From: Pseudomonas sp. JAI120
GTDB lineage: Bacteria; Pseudomonadota; Gammaproteobacteria; Pseudomonadales; Pseudomonadaceae
Length of the DNA stretch: 64,000 nucleotides
Direction: 5' to 3'
Assembly: GCF_014207255.1 (NCBI RefSeq)
Contig: NZ_JACHCZ010000001.1
Location: 1,789,378 to 1,853,377, forward strand
Position numbers and translations under genes: made by a program. The notes under the pieces were generated by a model that ran no database searches, had not been told where the DNA came from, and saw nothing but the letters and a program-made list of their open reading frames with translations. Every line of letters begins with the position of its first letter. Positions within the stretch are counted from its first letter, which is position 1. This document shows, piece by piece, positions 36,329 through 46,680 of the stretch.

Positions 36329-36835
36329 CTACTGCAATACGAAATTAGTGAAGAGCGCCTGCTCGATCACGACTTTGCCGAGCTCCTTCTGGGCCACTTC
36401 CTGCACGCTGGCAGTGACCTTCTGGCGCAGCATTTCCTGGCCCACCGGGGTGGCCAGGGCGTCGAAACTCTGCCCGGAGAACAGCATCACCAGGTTGTTG
36501 CGGATCACTGGCATGTGCTCCTTGAGCGCCTCCAGGTCCGCCGCATTCCGCGCCAGCAAGGTGATGCTCACTTGCAGGTAGCGTTGGCGACCGTTCTGGT
36601 TGAAGTTGGCGACAAAGGCCGGAAGCATCGGCTCGAAGATTGCCGGTTGCTTGACGTTACTGGCAGTTTCGGCGGCAGGTGCCGGTTTGCTTGCACTGCT
36701 GTGCATGATGTACCAGGTGCCGCCCACCGAGGCGCCGATGGCCAGGAGCAGGCCCACGACAATCATCAGGATAAGCTTGAGTTTGCCTTTGCCTGCGGGT
36801 GCGGGTGATTTTGCTGCGTCGTCGCTCTTCGCCAT
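36329..36835 (-). CDS. fliL: Flagellar basal-body protein FliL
   Basis: 168 residues, one membrane helix (LKLILMIVVGLLLAIGASVG) and a periplasmic FliL domain (FVANFNQNGRQRYLQVSITL). It stabilises stators and rotor. It is the first gene of the fliL-flhB operon; a sigma-54 promoter lies ~50 bp upstream. Confidence 0.93.
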   Translation of the reverse strand: MAKSDDAAKSPAPAGKGKLKLILMIVVGLLLAIGASVGGTWYIMHSSASKPAPAAETASNVKQPAIFEPMLPAFVANFNQNGRQRYLQVSITLLARNAADLEALKEHMPVIRNNLVMLFSGQSFDALATPVGQEMLRQKVTASVQEVAQKELGKVVIEQALFTNFVLQ

Positions 36836-36885
36836 GCCAATAATCCGTCACTATTCGGGGATTCATAGATCTACGGGAAGGCAAG

Positions 36886-36901
36886 AGCAAGTGTTATGCC
36901 A
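36886..36901 (-). promoter_or_regulatory. Sigma-54 promoter of the fliL operon
   Basis: The minus strand reads TGGCAT, AACAC, TTGCT: one mismatch to TGGCAC-N5-TTGCT, with exact GG-N10-GC spacing. Positioned ~51 bp before fliL. Confidence 0.75.
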
Positions 36902-36940
36902 GAGTTGTCTGGTAAGCGGAGACGAAGGAACACCACAAAA

Positions 36941-36977
36941 CAATGTGGGAGGCGGCAAGCCCCCTCCCACATTTTGG
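36941..36977. repeat. REP hairpin (GTGGGAGG type) after fliK
   Basis: CAATGTGGGAGG and CCTCCCACATTTTG form a stem around a short loop, the same family as the element at 31023-31064. It lies between the fliK stop and the fliL sigma-54 promoter. Confidence 0.8.
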
Positions 36978-36995
36978 ATCTGTACTCGGCTCAAG

Positions 36996-38333
36996 TCAGG
37001 CGTAGTAATCGACGGCGCTGGAGCCGATCACCGTCGAAGTCACGGGCGCCACTGCTTCGGCCACATCAATGTGGTTGCCGCTGTCGCCGCTGTCGCCACC
37101 CCGCCCGCCACGACTAACGCCAGCAGTCTGGGCCTGCTGTTGCTGCTGCTCCTGGCCACGGGACTGGTCGGAGACATTCACGTCCACCTGCCCCATGCCC
37201 TGCTGGGCGAACATCTCCCGCAAGCGGCCGGACTGGCTTTCCAGCGCCTCGCGCACCACCGGGTGGGCGCTCATGAAGTTGACCTGGGCCTGCTGGTCGG
37301 CGGTCATGTTGACCTTGATATCCAGGCGCCCGAGTTCGGCCGGTTGCAACTGAATCTCCGCCGACTTGAGGTTGGCGCTGGAGAGGTACATCACGCGGTT
37401 GACGATCTCGTCGGTCCAGCCGCTCTGGTGCATGGCCAGCGGTGCATTCGTCACCGGCGGCAAGGCATTCGCGGTTTTCGGCGTGGCCGCCTGGGTCAAC
37501 GCGGCCAGGCGGTTGGCGAAGTCATCGACGCGGGTGTCGCTGCTGGCCTCCTTCAAGTCCTTGAGGCCACCTTCGATCAAGCCGCTGAAGGCCTTGTCGC
37601 CGCCCTGGTCCGTACTGTCCTTGGTGGCTTGCTGGTCGACCATGGTGGCCAGGCCGGCAGCAAAGTTCTGGGCGGCGGTTGGCTGGTCCTGGGTGGTCGG
37701 CGGGACGGTTTTGGCCGGTGCCTGGCTGCTGGCCGACACATGCCCGCCCTGCTCCATTGCCAGGCGTACGACCGGCATGGCGTCCAGGGGATCGGCCTCA
37801 GGATCGAAGGCCGACGCGGCTTCCTCGGTCGCTGCGATTGGCGCTGCAACCACGGGTGCGGCCTTATCATCCTTGGCAGCGGCAACGGGTGCCGGGGTTT
37901 CCACCGGCACTGGCACCACCACCGGGGTGACCGTGGCAATCAGTGCCGGGTCGACCTCCGGGTCCACCGGAGGCTGCTGCGCCAGGGCCGGATCCACAGG
38001 TGCATCGTCATCCTGGCTGGCAGTGTCGTCGGACGATGCCGCAGGCTTGGCAGGCAAGGTATTGCCGCTATCGGCAACCACTGGCGTGCTGGCGGCAGGT
38101 TTGTCGTTGCCCGCCGCAGGCTTGGCGCTGGCATCGGCAGGCTTGTCCCGCGTGGGCTTGGCCGAGTTGTCATCAGCCTTGACCGTGGGTTTGGAACCTT
38201 GGCTGGCGAACACTTGAGCGAAGCCAGGGCCCTTGTCCCGTGGGTCCGCAGCCACTGCCGGTGGATTGACGGCAGGCGCTTGAGGCTTGGCCGCAGGGGC
38301 AGCCTGAAGAAGCGAATTCGGGGCGACTGGCAT
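36996..38333 (-). CDS. fliK: Flagellar hook-length control protein FliK
   Basis: 445 residues, rich in Ala, Pro and Asp over the first ~290 (low-complexity ruler region), with a globular C-terminal domain (IQLQPAELGRLDIKVNMTAD, QAQVNFMSAHPVVREALES) that contacts FlhB. A Gln-run (EQQQQQAQ) lies near the end. The ATG at 38333 (MPVAPNSLLQ) is the likely start. GGAG lies 11 bp upstream, which is a little far. Confidence 0.88.
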   Translation of the reverse strand: MPVAPNSLLQAAPAAKPQAPAVNPPAVAADPRDKGPGFAQVFASQGSKPTVKADDNSAKPTRDKPADASAKPAAGNDKPAASTPVVADSGNTLPAKPAASSDDTASQDDDAPVDPALAQQPPVDPEVDPALIATVTPVVVPVPVETPAPVAAAKDDKAAPVVAAPIAATEEAASAFDPEADPLDAMPVVRLAMEQGGHVSASSQAPAKTVPPTTQDQPTAAQNFAAGLATMVDQQATKDSTDQGGDKAFSGLIEGGLKDLKEASSDTRVDDFANRLAALTQAATPKTANALPPVTNAPLAMHQSGWTDEIVNRVMYLSSANLKSAEIQLQPAELGRLDIKVNMTADQQAQVNFMSAHPVVREALESQSGRLREMFAQQGMGQVDVNVSDQSRGQEQQQQQAQTAGVSRGGRGGDSGDSGNHIDVAEAVAPVTSTVIGSSAVDYYA

Positions 38334-38419
38334 AGGTAAAGGTCTCCACTGCATGGGGATCGGGGATGCAGTATCAGGAGATACAGCAAGAGTCGGGCCA
38401 GGTTTTAAAACTGATGGAA

Positions 38420-38764
38420 TCAAATCTGGAACCGCTGCCGCTCCGACTCATACATCGGCTTCACCAATGCAAACTCATGATCAATCTGGTCCACCAGCGC
38501 CCCCAGGTCCGCCGCAGCCTCAACGGACTCCGCCTCCAACCGCTGGCACAAATGCGCCAACCGCACTGCGCCGAGGTTGCCACTGCTGCCTTTGAAGCTA
38601 TGGGCAATACGCCCCAGTGCCTTGGCGTCGTCCCGCGCCTTGCGCAACGCTTCGACGCGTTTTTGGGAGTCATCGAGGAAGGTATCGAGTAACTTGGGGT
38701 ACTCGCCTTCCATGACCTCCTGCAAACCCGACAACACGTTCGGGTCCATATGAATCTCAGCCAC
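38420..38764 (-). CDS. hptB: Histidine phosphotransfer protein HptB
   Basis: 114 residues, one Hpt domain with phospho-accepting His in RIAHSFKGSSGNLGAVRL. In P. aeruginosa HptB gathers phosphate from several hybrid kinases and passes it to HsbR, controlling swarming and biofilm. It follows hsbR, placing this relay inside the flagellar cluster. Confidence 0.9.
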   Translation of the reverse strand: MAEIHMDPNVLSGLQEVMEGEYPKLLDTFLDDSQKRVEALRKARDDAKALGRIAHSFKGSSGNLGAVRLAHLCQRLEAESVEAAADLGALVDQIDHEFALVKPMYESERQRFQI

Positions 38765-38794
38765 TTGCTCGCTCCCTGATCAAGAATCGGCGGA

Positions 38795-40513
38795 TTATGC
38801 CAGAGCCCCCCAGCAAAACTCTACGCAGACACTGCGCCCGCCGTCGGACCAGCGCACCTCGCTGCTCAGTTGGCGCACCAGGCTCAAGCCTCGGCCAGAC
38901 AGACAGTCGATGTCCAGCGGCCGGGCCAGCACCTGCTCCACGTCGAACCCTTGCCCACTGTCTTCAAGGCACAGGGTCATCTTGCCGCCCGCCTCGGTGG
39001 GTACCACCTGCACATGCACCCGCACATAACCACTGTTCAACTGCGCCAGGCGGTCATTGCGCTGGCGATAATACTCGGTAAAGCCCTGGGCATCGCGCTT
39101 GAGCCGCGAGTCCAGGCCCAGCACACCATGCTCCAGCGCATTGGAATACAACTCGGCCATTACGCTGTAGAGCGCCCCGCTCTGCTCGCGCAGCCCCTGG
39201 ATCTCCAGCAGCAGTTGCAGCAGGTAGGGCAAGGGGTTGTAACGCTTGAGGGTTTCGGCACGAAATTCGAAACTCACCGACCAATCCAGCGGGCACGACT
39301 GGCCGCTGTCGGCATACAACGGCCCGGTGGCCCGCAGCGGCTGCCCGGGACTCAGTGTGATCTCCACCATGCTCACGTCATCCCGCGTCACACCGCGAAA
39401 GGCCACCAGGGCCTGCTCGATGTCGTCGAACAGCCGGTCGGGCTCACGGTTGGCGGCAAAGACCTGCTGCAAGCGCTCAACGCCAAACAGCTGGTCATTG
39501 GCGTCGGCGGTATCCAACACACCATCGGACAACAGGAACACCCGGTCACCCAGGGCCATCGGCCAGACTTCGGTGCGATCATCAAAGGCTTGCACCGACA
39601 GCACCCCCAACGGCAAATGCCGCGACTGCAGCGGCGTGCGCTTGCCGCTGGCGACTTCATGCACATAGCCTTCGGGCATGCCGCCGTTCCACACCTCCAC
39701 CACCCGCCGCTGCGTGCTCAGGCACAACAAGGTGGCGCAGCAGAACATGTCCACCGGCAGGATGCGCTTGAGCTTGGCATTCATCTCCTGCAGGACCTGC
39801 GCCAGGCCGTAGCCCTTGGCGGTCATGCCGTAGAACACTTCCGCCAGGGGCATGGCGCCCACCGCCGCCGGCAGGCCATGGCCGGTGAAATCGCCGAGCA
39901 ACACGTGCATGTCACCCGACGGCGTGTACGCCGCCAGCAGCAGGTCACCGTTGAACAGCGCATAGGGCGATTGCAGGTAGCGGATATTCGGCGCCGCGTT
40001 GATGCAGCCCGAGTGGGCGACTTTATCGAACACCGCCTTGGCCGCCCGCTGCTCACGCAGCAGGTAGTCATGGTGCCTGGCGATCTGGTCGCGCTGCTGC
40101 AGCATGGTGGCTTGCAGCCGACGCAGGCGGTCCATGGCGTTGATCTTGGCCGCCAGGATCAGTTGGTTGTAGGGTTTGGGCAGGAAATCATCGCCGCCGG
40201 CATCCAGGCACTCGGCCAGGGCGGCACTTTCGCGCAGGGACGTGAGGAAGATGATCGGCACCAGCTCTTCCCCCGCCAACTGCTTGATCCACCGCGCGGC
40301 GGCCAAGCCATCCATCACGGGCATGATCGCGTCCATCAACACCAGTTGCGGACGCTCGCGCGCGAACAGTTCAACGGCCTCCTCGCCATTGGTCGCCGTG
40401 AGCACCTGATGCCCCTGGCGCCGCACAATGGTCGACAGCAACAGCAGGTCGGCGGCGCTGTCTTCGGCGATCAGGATCGTCAGCGGCTCAACAGCGGGGT
40501 GCTGGGCGCTCAA
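38795..40513 (-). CDS. hsbR: Response regulator HsbR (PP2C phosphatase and anti-sigma kinase)
   Basis: 572 residues in three parts: a receiver domain (ILIAEDSAADLLLLSTI, Asp in LVLMDAIMPVMDG), a SpoIIE/PP2C phosphatase domain (DMHVLLGDFTGHGLPAAVG, FLLSDGVLD) and a C-terminal GHKL kinase domain (AELYSNALEHGVLGLD, LEDSGQGFDVEQV). It phosphorylates or dephosphorylates HsbA depending on HptB input. It overlaps hsbA by 4 bp. Confidence 0.9.
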   Translation of the reverse strand: MSAQHPAVEPLTILIAEDSAADLLLLSTIVRRQGHQVLTATNGEEAVELFARERPQLVLMDAIMPVMDGLAAARWIKQLAGEELVPIIFLTSLRESAALAECLDAGGDDFLPKPYNQLILAAKINAMDRLRRLQATMLQQRDQIARHHDYLLREQRAAKAVFDKVAHSGCINAAPNIRYLQSPYALFNGDLLLAAYTPSGDMHVLLGDFTGHGLPAAVGAMPLAEVFYGMTAKGYGLAQVLQEMNAKLKRILPVDMFCCATLLCLSTQRRVVEVWNGGMPEGYVHEVASGKRTPLQSRHLPLGVLSVQAFDDRTEVWPMALGDRVFLLSDGVLDTADANDQLFGVERLQQVFAANREPDRLFDDIEQALVAFRGVTRDDVSMVEITLSPGQPLRATGPLYADSGQSCPLDWSVSFEFRAETLKRYNPLPYLLQLLLEIQGLREQSGALYSVMAELYSNALEHGVLGLDSRLKRDAQGFTEYYRQRNDRLAQLNSGYVRVHVQVVPTEAGGKMTLCLEDSGQGFDVEQVLARPLDIDCLSGRGLSLVRQLSSEVRWSDGGRSVCVEFCWGALA

Positions 40514-40815
40514 TTGATGTCGAACAATTTGTCGAAGTTGGAGATGGCGAGGATTTTGCGCACATCGGAGTTGGTGTTGATCACCTGGACCTCCGCCTCA
40601 TCGCCGCCGGCATGGTCCCTCAACAGCAGGAGCATGCCCAGGGCCGAACTGTCCATATAAGTGGTTTCTTTCAGGTCGACCACATACAACTCAGGCACCT
40701 TGTAGAAACGCTCGTAAGCGTCACGAAATGTCTGGTGGCTGCTGAAATCGAACCGCCCCTTGATTACGATCGTCAACTTCTTCCCGTCCAGGGATACTTC
40801 TGACTCGATTGACAT
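40510..40815 (-). CDS. hsbA: Anti-sigma factor antagonist HsbA (STAS domain)
   Basis: 101 residues, a single STAS domain with the phosphorylatable Ser in TYMDSSALGMLLLLRD. HsbA partners FlgM (or the diguanylate cyclase HsbD) in P. aeruginosa, depending on phosphorylation by HsbR. First gene of the hsbA-hsbR-hptB set, 94 bp after fliJ. Confidence 0.9.
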   Translation of the reverse strand: MSIESEVSLDGKKLTIVIKGRFDFSSHQTFRDAYERFYKVPELYVVDLKETTYMDSSALGMLLLLRDHAGGDEAEVQVINTNSDVRKILAISNFDKLFDIN

Positions 40816-40909
40816 GCGACTGCTTCCTTGTCATAGACATAGACACAAGGTGTAGCAGGCGAATGGGATACCAGCAACACAGCAGATCAAATGGGGGGGC
40901 GGGCAACCG

Positions 40910-41359
40910 TCAGTATTGTGATTGGCGCGGGAGGCGCTGGGACAGTTCGTCGAGCAATTTCTGCTCGCGCTTGTCTTCCAGCGCTCGCGCTTCGTCGATG
41001 TAGCGCTGCACCAATTTACGCAGCCCTTCGACGCGAGCGAAGGCTTGCTGCCAGCTCTCGCGGGCCTTGTCGAGGTTGTTCTGGTGCCAAGCAAGGCTTT
41101 GGCGCTGCTGGCCGACGGCAGTTTCCAGCTGATTGAGAAAGCCCTGGTAACCCATCAACCATTGGCCCGACACCCCCTGGGTGCCGCGCTCGATCCATTG
41201 CTGCTGGTACTCGCCGCGAAAGCGCTCCAGGTCGCCCAGCTTGCTTTCCGCCAAGCGCACTTGGCCCTGGAAGTAACCCAGGCGCTGGACGGCGGTTTTT
41301 TCGGCCTTTTCGGCCATGTCCACCACCGGGGCCAGGCGCGCTGCGCGGCTGTTGGCCAT
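40910..41359 (-). CDS. fliJ: Flagellar export chaperone FliJ
   Basis: 149 residues, predicted long antiparallel coiled coil (KAEKTAVQRLGYFQGQVRLAE, ARALEDKREQKLLDELSQR). FliJ sits in the FliI ring and links it to FlhA. Three bp separate it from fliI. Confidence 0.9.
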   Translation of the reverse strand: MANSRAARLAPVVDMAEKAEKTAVQRLGYFQGQVRLAESKLGDLERFRGEYQQQWIERGTQGVSGQWLMGYQGFLNQLETAVGQQRQSLAWHQNNLDKARESWQQAFARVEGLRKLVQRYIDEARALEDKREQKLLDELSQRLPRQSQY

Positions 41360-41362
41360 GGC

Positions 41363-42721
41363 TTAACCGCCTGGCGCAGGGGCAAAGATGGACTGCAAAT
41401 GCGCTTCGCTTTCACCCATGCTGATCTTGTCGTTGAGGCCCTGGCGCAAATAGGTCACCAACTTCGGTTGCAGCGCGATCGCCAGGTCCGTGTCGCGGTC
41501 ACCACCGGCCACGTAGGCGCCAACGCTGATCAAATCGCGGCTCTGTTGATAACGCGACCACAGCTGCTTGAACTGCTGCGCGCGGGCCATATGCTCCGGC
41601 GTGACCACCGCCGGCATGACCCGGCTGATGGACGCTTCAATGTCGATGGCCGGGTAGTGCCCCTCCTCCGCCAGACGCCGTGACAGCACGATGTGGCCGT
41701 CGAGCACACCCCGCGCCGAGTCGGCGATGGGATCCTGCTGGTCATCGCCTTCGGACAATACGGTGTAGAAGGCGGTGATCGAGCCACCGCCAGCCTCGGC
41801 ATTCCCGGCGCGCTCCACCAGCTTGGGCAGCTTGGCGAACACTGACGGCGGGTAGCCCTTGGTGGCTGGCGGCTCGCCGATGGCCAGGGCGATTTCCCGC
41901 TGGGCCTGGGCGAACCGGGTGAGCGAGTCCATCAGCAACAGGACGTTCTTGCCCTTGTCGCGAAAATATTCGGCGATGCGCGTGCAGTACATGGCCGCGC
42001 GCAAACGCATCAGCGGTGCATCATCCGCTGGCGACGCAACGACGACCGAACGCTTGAGGCCTTCTTCGCCGAGGCTGTGTTCGATGAACTCCTTCACCTC
42101 GCGGCCCCGCTCGCCGATCAGGCCCACCACGATAATGTCGGCCTCGGTAAAGCGCGTCATCATGCCCAGCAGCACCGACTTACCCACCCCCGTACCCGCG
42201 AACAGGCCCAGACGCTGGCCACGGCCGACCGTCAATAAACCGTTAATGCTGCGAATGCCCACGTCCAGCGGAACGCTGATGGGGTTGCGGTTGAGCGGGT
42301 TGATCGTGGGGCCGTCCATCGGCACCCAGTCTTCGGCTTTCATGCCGCCCTTGCCGTCCAGCGCGCGACCGGCGCCGTCCAGCACCCGGCCGAGCATGCT
42401 CATGCCCATGGGCAGGCGACCGGTGTCGGCCAACGGGACCACGCGGGCGCCGGGGGCAATACCGGCCAGGCTGCCGACGGGCATGAGGAAAATCTTGTTG
42501 CCGGAAAAGCCCATCACTTCGGCTTCGACCTGCACCGGGTGGTAGCTGTCGTCGTTGATCACCATGCAGCGGCTGCCCATGGCGGCGCGCAGACCTTCGG
42601 CTTCGAGGGTCAGGCCGACCATGCGCAACAGGCGCCCTTCGAGGATCGGCTGGCCAGGCAATTCGGTGGCCTCGGCATAGCCGCCCAGGCGCTTGGCGAA
42701 GCTGGTGCGATCAAGGCGCAT
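41363..42721 (-). CDS. fliI: Flagellar export ATPase FliI
   Basis: 452 residues, F1-beta-like ATPase with Walker [17 protein letters not shown], catalytic Glu in [13 protein letters not shown] and Walker [15 protein letters not shown]. Powers substrate unfolding at the export gate. It overlaps fliH by 11 bp. Confidence 0.95.
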   Translation of the reverse strand: MRLDRTSFAKRLGGYAEATELPGQPILEGRLLRMVGLTLEAEGLRAAMGSRCMVINDDSYHPVQVEAEVMGFSGNKIFLMPVGSLAGIAPGARVVPLADTGRLPMGMSMLGRVLDGAGRALDGKGGMKAEDWVPMDGPTINPLNRNPISVPLDVGIRSINGLLTVGRGQRLGLFAGTGVGKSVLLGMMTRFTEADIIVVGLIGERGREVKEFIEHSLGEEGLKRSVVVASPADDAPLMRLRAAMYCTRIAEYFRDKGKNVLLLMDSLTRFAQAQREIALAIGEPPATKGYPPSVFAKLPKLVERAGNAEAGGGSITAFYTVLSEGDDQQDPIADSARGVLDGHIVLSRRLAEEGHYPAIDIEASISRVMPAVVTPEHMARAQQFKQLWSRYQQSRDLISVGAYVAGGDRDTDLAIALQPKLVTYLRQGLNDKISMGESEAHLQSIFAPAPGG

Positions 42722-43475
42722 CGGGGGCGTCCAGGTCTACGCTCAGGTCCGGCTCGGCGGGGTTCAGCGCCTGCTCGTGTTGTTGATCAAGCAGCTTGGC
42801 CATGATCTGGCTGATGCGGGTTTCCACCGTGGCATCGATGCGGCTGTGCTCGGTCTCGACCCGGCAACCGCCGGGCTGCAGCGCCGCATCTTCGACGATG
42901 CGCCAGGTTTCTTCGTGGCGCTCGCGCATCGCTTTGACCTGCTCGAAGTCCTGCGGGTTGATGTACAGCCGCACATTGCCGACGCCCAGGGGCAGCAGCT
43001 TGAGGGCTTCGCGCATCACGCTTTCGATCTGGCTGGAATCCAGCACCAGTTCGCGCTGGATCACCTGGCGGGCGATGTGCTGCACCAGACCGACCATGGA
43101 TTTTTCGATCTGCGAATCCTGCTCGGCGATAGGGGCGAACAGGCTGCCCATCAGGCGCTCCAGGCTGGCCAGCTTGACGCTCAGCGCCGCCTCGGCCTCC
43201 TGGCGAACCTTGAGGGTGGTGCTGCGAAAACCGTCTTTCTCGCCCGCGGCGAAACCTTCGTTGTAGGCCTCCTGACGAATGCTTTCCAACTCTTCCAGGG
43301 TCAGTGGCTGGACTTCCTCCAGCGGCACTTCTTCCATTTCCACTGGAGGTTCTTCCACCGGTTCCGGCTCAGGCTCGGGCACATGCGGATCGAAGCTGGG
43401 CAACGACCAGATGTCGAACCCACCGACGTCCCGTGCGCGAATCAGATCGCTGGGCGCCTCATCTTTGTTCGACAT
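42711..43475 (-). CDS. fliH: Flagellar export regulator FliH
   Basis: 254 residues. A Pro/Glu-rich N-terminal segment ([20 protein letters not shown]) is followed by a coiled coil and a C-terminal domain that binds FliI ([16 protein letters not shown]). Controls the ATPase. Confidence 0.92.
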   Translation of the reverse strand: MSNKDEAPSDLIRARDVGGFDIWSLPSFDPHVPEPEPEPVEEPPVEMEEVPLEEVQPLTLEELESIRQEAYNEGFAAGEKDGFRSTTLKVRQEAEAALSVKLASLERLMGSLFAPIAEQDSQIEKSMVGLVQHIARQVIQRELVLDSSQIESVMREALKLLPLGVGNVRLYINPQDFEQVKAMRERHEETWRIVEDAALQPGGCRVETEHSRIDATVETRISQIMAKLLDQQHEQALNPAEPDLSVDLDAPDAP

Positions 43476-43485
43476 GGGTAGCGCC

Positions 43486-44505
43486 TTAGATCATTTCTTC
43501 GCCGCCCTTCCCGCCGAGAACGATTTCTCCGGCTTCGGCCATACGGCGGGCAATGGTGAGGATTTCTTTCTGCGCGGTTTCCACGTCGCTGACGCGTACC
43601 GGGCCTTTGGCTTCCAGGTCGTCGCGCAACAGCTCGGAGGCACGTTTGGACATGTTCTTGAAGATCTTCTCCTTGACGCCTTCGTCCGAGCCCTTGAGGG
43701 CCAGCACCAGCACGTCGGAGGACACCTCGCGCAGCAGCGCCTGGATGCCACGGTCGTCGACATCGGAGAGGTTGTTGAACACGAACATGAGGTCTTCGAT
43801 CTGGCCGGACAGGGTGTCGTCGATCTCGCGGATCGAGTCCATCAACTGGCCTTCGACCGAGCTGTCGAGGAAGTTCATGATGTCGGCCGCACGCTTGATG
43901 CCACCCAGGGTGGTCCGCGAGGCGTTCGAGTTACCCGAGAACTGTTTCTCGAGAATCGTGTTGAGTTCTTTCAGGGCCGCGGGCTGCACGGTGTTCAGCG
44001 ACGACACGCGCAGGATGATGTCCAGGCGCACTTTATGGTCGAAGTGGCCGAGTACTTCACCGGCCTGGTCCGGGTCGAGGTAGGCCACCACGATCGCCTG
44101 GATCTGCGGGTGCTCGTAGCGGATCACATCGGCGACCGCGCGCGGCTCCATCCACTTGAGGCTGTCCAGGCCGCTGGTGTTGCCGCCCAGCAGGATGCGG
44201 TCGATCAGGCCGTTGGCTTTGTCTTCGCCCAGGGCCGAGGTGAGCATCTTGCGGATGTAGCTGTCGGAGCCGACGCCCAGGCTGGTCTGGTCGCCGACGA
44301 TCTCGACGAACTCGCTCATCACCTGCTCGACCTGCTCACGGTGCACATTACGCATCTGCGCCATGGCCACGCCCACACGCTGGACCTCTTTGGGTCCCAT
44401 GTGACGCAACACTTGGGCAGCGTCGGTTTCACCGAGGGACAGCAGCAGGACTGCGGCTTTATCGACCTTGGTGAGTTTGGCAACAGCGGCTCGACTATCA
44501 CTCAT
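43486..44505 (-). CDS. fliG: Flagellar switch protein FliG
   Basis: 339 residues with the N, middle (EHPQIQAIVVAYLDPDQAGEVL) and C-terminal domains. The C-terminal torque helix carries charged residues (VDDRGIQALLREVSSDVLVL). FliG meets the stators and rests on FliF. Overlaps fliF by 8 bp. Confidence 0.95.
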   Translation of the reverse strand: MSDSRAAVAKLTKVDKAAVLLLSLGETDAAQVLRHMGPKEVQRVGVAMAQMRNVHREQVEQVMSEFVEIVGDQTSLGVGSDSYIRKMLTSALGEDKANGLIDRILLGGNTSGLDSLKWMEPRAVADVIRYEHPQIQAIVVAYLDPDQAGEVLGHFDHKVRLDIILRVSSLNTVQPAALKELNTILEKQFSGNSNASRTTLGGIKRAADIMNFLDSSVEGQLMDSIREIDDTLSGQIEDLMFVFNNLSDVDDRGIQALLREVSSDVLVLALKGSDEGVKEKIFKNMSKRASELLRDDLEAKGPVRVSDVETAQKEILTIARRMAEAGEIVLGGKGGEEMI

Positions 44506-46276
44506 CTGCGTTAATCCACTCTTTCACGACCTGGGCCACACGGCCCGGGTCTTCTGCTACCAGACTTTTGATTGCGTTCAACTGAGCGTCGTAACCTTCG
44601 CTCGGGCTTGGCAACAGGATGCTTTGCGGGCCACCAAGGCTGACGCGGTCGTTGGCCAGTTCGCCATCCAGGCCGCCCATGCCACCCAACTCGACATCGC
44701 TGCCGCCGAAGGCCGCCAGTTGTTTCTTGCCGTTGCCGGTGATGTTGTTGAGCACCGGGCGCAGCACACCGAACACCAGCACCAGGATGAACAACACACC
44801 CAGCACTTGCTTGACGATGTCCCAGAACCACGGCTGGGTGTAGAACGCCGCTTCGGCGATCACTTCACCACGCTCGGCGGAGAACGGCATGTTTATCACG
44901 CTGACGCTGTCACCACGACTGGCGTCAAAACCAACGGCGTCCTGCACCAGGCGCGTGAAACGCGCCAATTCGTCGGCGCTCCACGGCGCGCGTGTTACGG
45001 CACCGTCAGCGGCGTTGACCTTGACCTGGTCATCGACCACCACCGACACCGACAGGCGATTGACGCGACCCTGCTGCTGCTTGGTGTGGCTGATGGAACG
45101 GTCGAGCTCGAAGTTCTTGGTGGACTGGTTACGCTTGTCCGCCGGATAAGGCGCGAGCATCGGCTGGCCGGTGGCCGGGTCCATGATCTGCTGGCCGTTG
45201 GCGTCCAGCAACGGTTGGCCAGGCTGGATCGCGCCAGCAGTAGCAGCGGCACCACCGGTGGTTTGCGGCGCCGAGGCCGGGGCTGGCGGCTGGTTGCTCA
45301 GGGCACCCGGCACACCTTGCGGGCCATTGCTGGCGGTGCGTTGTTCGCTGGTCGATTGCTCACTGCGCAGGGCCGGCTGGTCCGGGTTGAACTGCTCGGA
45401 GGTCGACTCGACGGCGCTGAAGTCAACGTCGGCAGACACTTCAGCCTTGTAGCGGTCATTGCCCAGCACCGGTTGCAGGATGTTGTGCACACGCTGGGTG
45501 AGCATGCTTTCCATGCGGCGGCTGTAGTCGAACTGCTTGCCGGCCTGGGTCAGCGCGGAGTTTTCGGCCATGTCGGACAGCAGGTTGCCCTTCTGATCGA
45601 CGACGGTGATTTGCGACTTGCTCAGTTCCGGAACGCTGGTGGCCACCAGGTTGATGATCGCCAGCACCTGGCCAGGCTCCAGGGAGCGGCCGGAAAACAG
45701 TTCGACCAGTACCGAAGCACTTGGCTTGCGCTCGTCGCGCACAAACACCGAGCTTTTCGGGATCGCCAAGTGCACGCGGGCACCCTTGACGTTGTTGAGG
45801 CTGGAAATGGTGCGCGCCAGCTCGCCTTCGAGGCCACGGCGGTAGCGGGTGGCTTCCATGAACTGGCTGGTCCCCAGGCCCTGGTCCTTGTCGAGGATCT
45901 CGAAACCGATATTGCTGTCGGACGGGGTCACGCCAGCGGCGGCCAGCTTCATGCGGGCACGGGCCACATCGTCGGCCTTGACCAGCAAGGCGCCGGAGTT
46001 GGGCTCCACGGTGTAGGCGATGTCGGCGGCGGCGAGGGTTTCCATGATCTGCTTGGAATCCATGCCCGCCAGGCTGCCGTACAGCGGCCGGTAATCGGGT
46101 TGCTGCGACCACAACACCACGGCAAAACCAATCGCCACGCTGGCAGCCAGGCCGACCATCAGGCCCACCTGACGCAGCATGGTCATTTCCGAGAGGTTTT
46201 CCAGGAACGACAGGCCAAACAGCGGCGGCTTGCCGTCTGCCTTGGCGGGTACGTTGTCGGAGACTGCTTCTGCCAT
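44498..46276 (-). CDS. fliF: MS-ring protein FliF
   Basis: 592 residues. Two membrane helices (LMVGLAASVAIGFAVVLWS and VLGVLFILVLVFGVLRPVL) flank the periplasmic ring-building YscJ-like and FliF C domains. The cytoplasmic tail binding FliG reads DPGRVAQVVKEWINADE. First large structural protein assembled. Confidence 0.95.
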   Translation of the reverse strand: MAEAVSDNVPAKADGKPPLFGLSFLENLSEMTMLRQVGLMVGLAASVAIGFAVVLWSQQPDYRPLYGSLAGMDSKQIMETLAAADIAYTVEPNSGALLVKADDVARARMKLAAAGVTPSDSNIGFEILDKDQGLGTSQFMEATRYRRGLEGELARTISSLNNVKGARVHLAIPKSSVFVRDERKPSASVLVELFSGRSLEPGQVLAIINLVATSVPELSKSQITVVDQKGNLLSDMAENSALTQAGKQFDYSRRMESMLTQRVHNILQPVLGNDRYKAEVSADVDFSAVESTSEQFNPDQPALRSEQSTSEQRTASNGPQGVPGALSNQPPAPASAPQTTGGAAATAGAIQPGQPLLDANGQQIMDPATGQPMLAPYPADKRNQSTKNFELDRSISHTKQQQGRVNRLSVSVVVDDQVKVNAADGAVTRAPWSADELARFTRLVQDAVGFDASRGDSVSVINMPFSAERGEVIAEAAFYTQPWFWDIVKQVLGVLFILVLVFGVLRPVLNNITGNGKKQLAAFGGSDVELGGMGGLDGELANDRVSLGGPQSILLPSPSEGYDAQLNAIKSLVAEDPGRVAQVVKEWINADE

Positions 46277-46292
46277 GACTTAGATCTCGCCC

Positions 46293-46622
46293 TTAAACCG
46301 GCATCTGCATGATGTCTTGATAGGCCTGGACCAGCTTGTTACGCACTTGGGTCAGGGCCTGGAAGGAGACGCTGGCCTTTTGCGAGGCGACCATCACATC
46401 GGTGAGGTCTACGCCGCTTTTGCCGATCTCGAACGCATTGGCCAACTGACTGGAGGCTTGCTGGGTGTCACTGACTTTGTTGATGGCCTGGCCGAGCATG
46501 TCGGCGAAGCTGCTTTGGCCCAGTTCCGGCGCTGGCGCGACGGATTTCGGTTGAGCCATGGCATCCATTTGCATGGCGCGCATATCCAACATCAACCGAT
46601 TGAACTCAATACCCTGGCTCAT
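46293..46622 (-). CDS. fliE: Rod/MS-ring junction protein FliE
   Basis: 109 residues, the family-normal helical protein ([49 protein letters not shown]). Joins the rod to the MS ring. First gene of the fliEFGHIJ operon, with a sigma-54 promoter ~59 bp upstream. Confidence 0.95.
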   Translation of the reverse strand: MSQGIEFNRLMLDMRAMQMDAMAQPKSVAPAPELGQSSFADMLGQAINKVSDTQQASSQLANAFEIGKSGVDLTDVMVASQKASVSFQALTQVRNKLVQAYQDIMQMPV

Positions 46623-46680
46623 GACCTTCTCTCTCCAACCCGCAAATTTTTGACACTACGCAGCGATTACTAGGGGAAGT

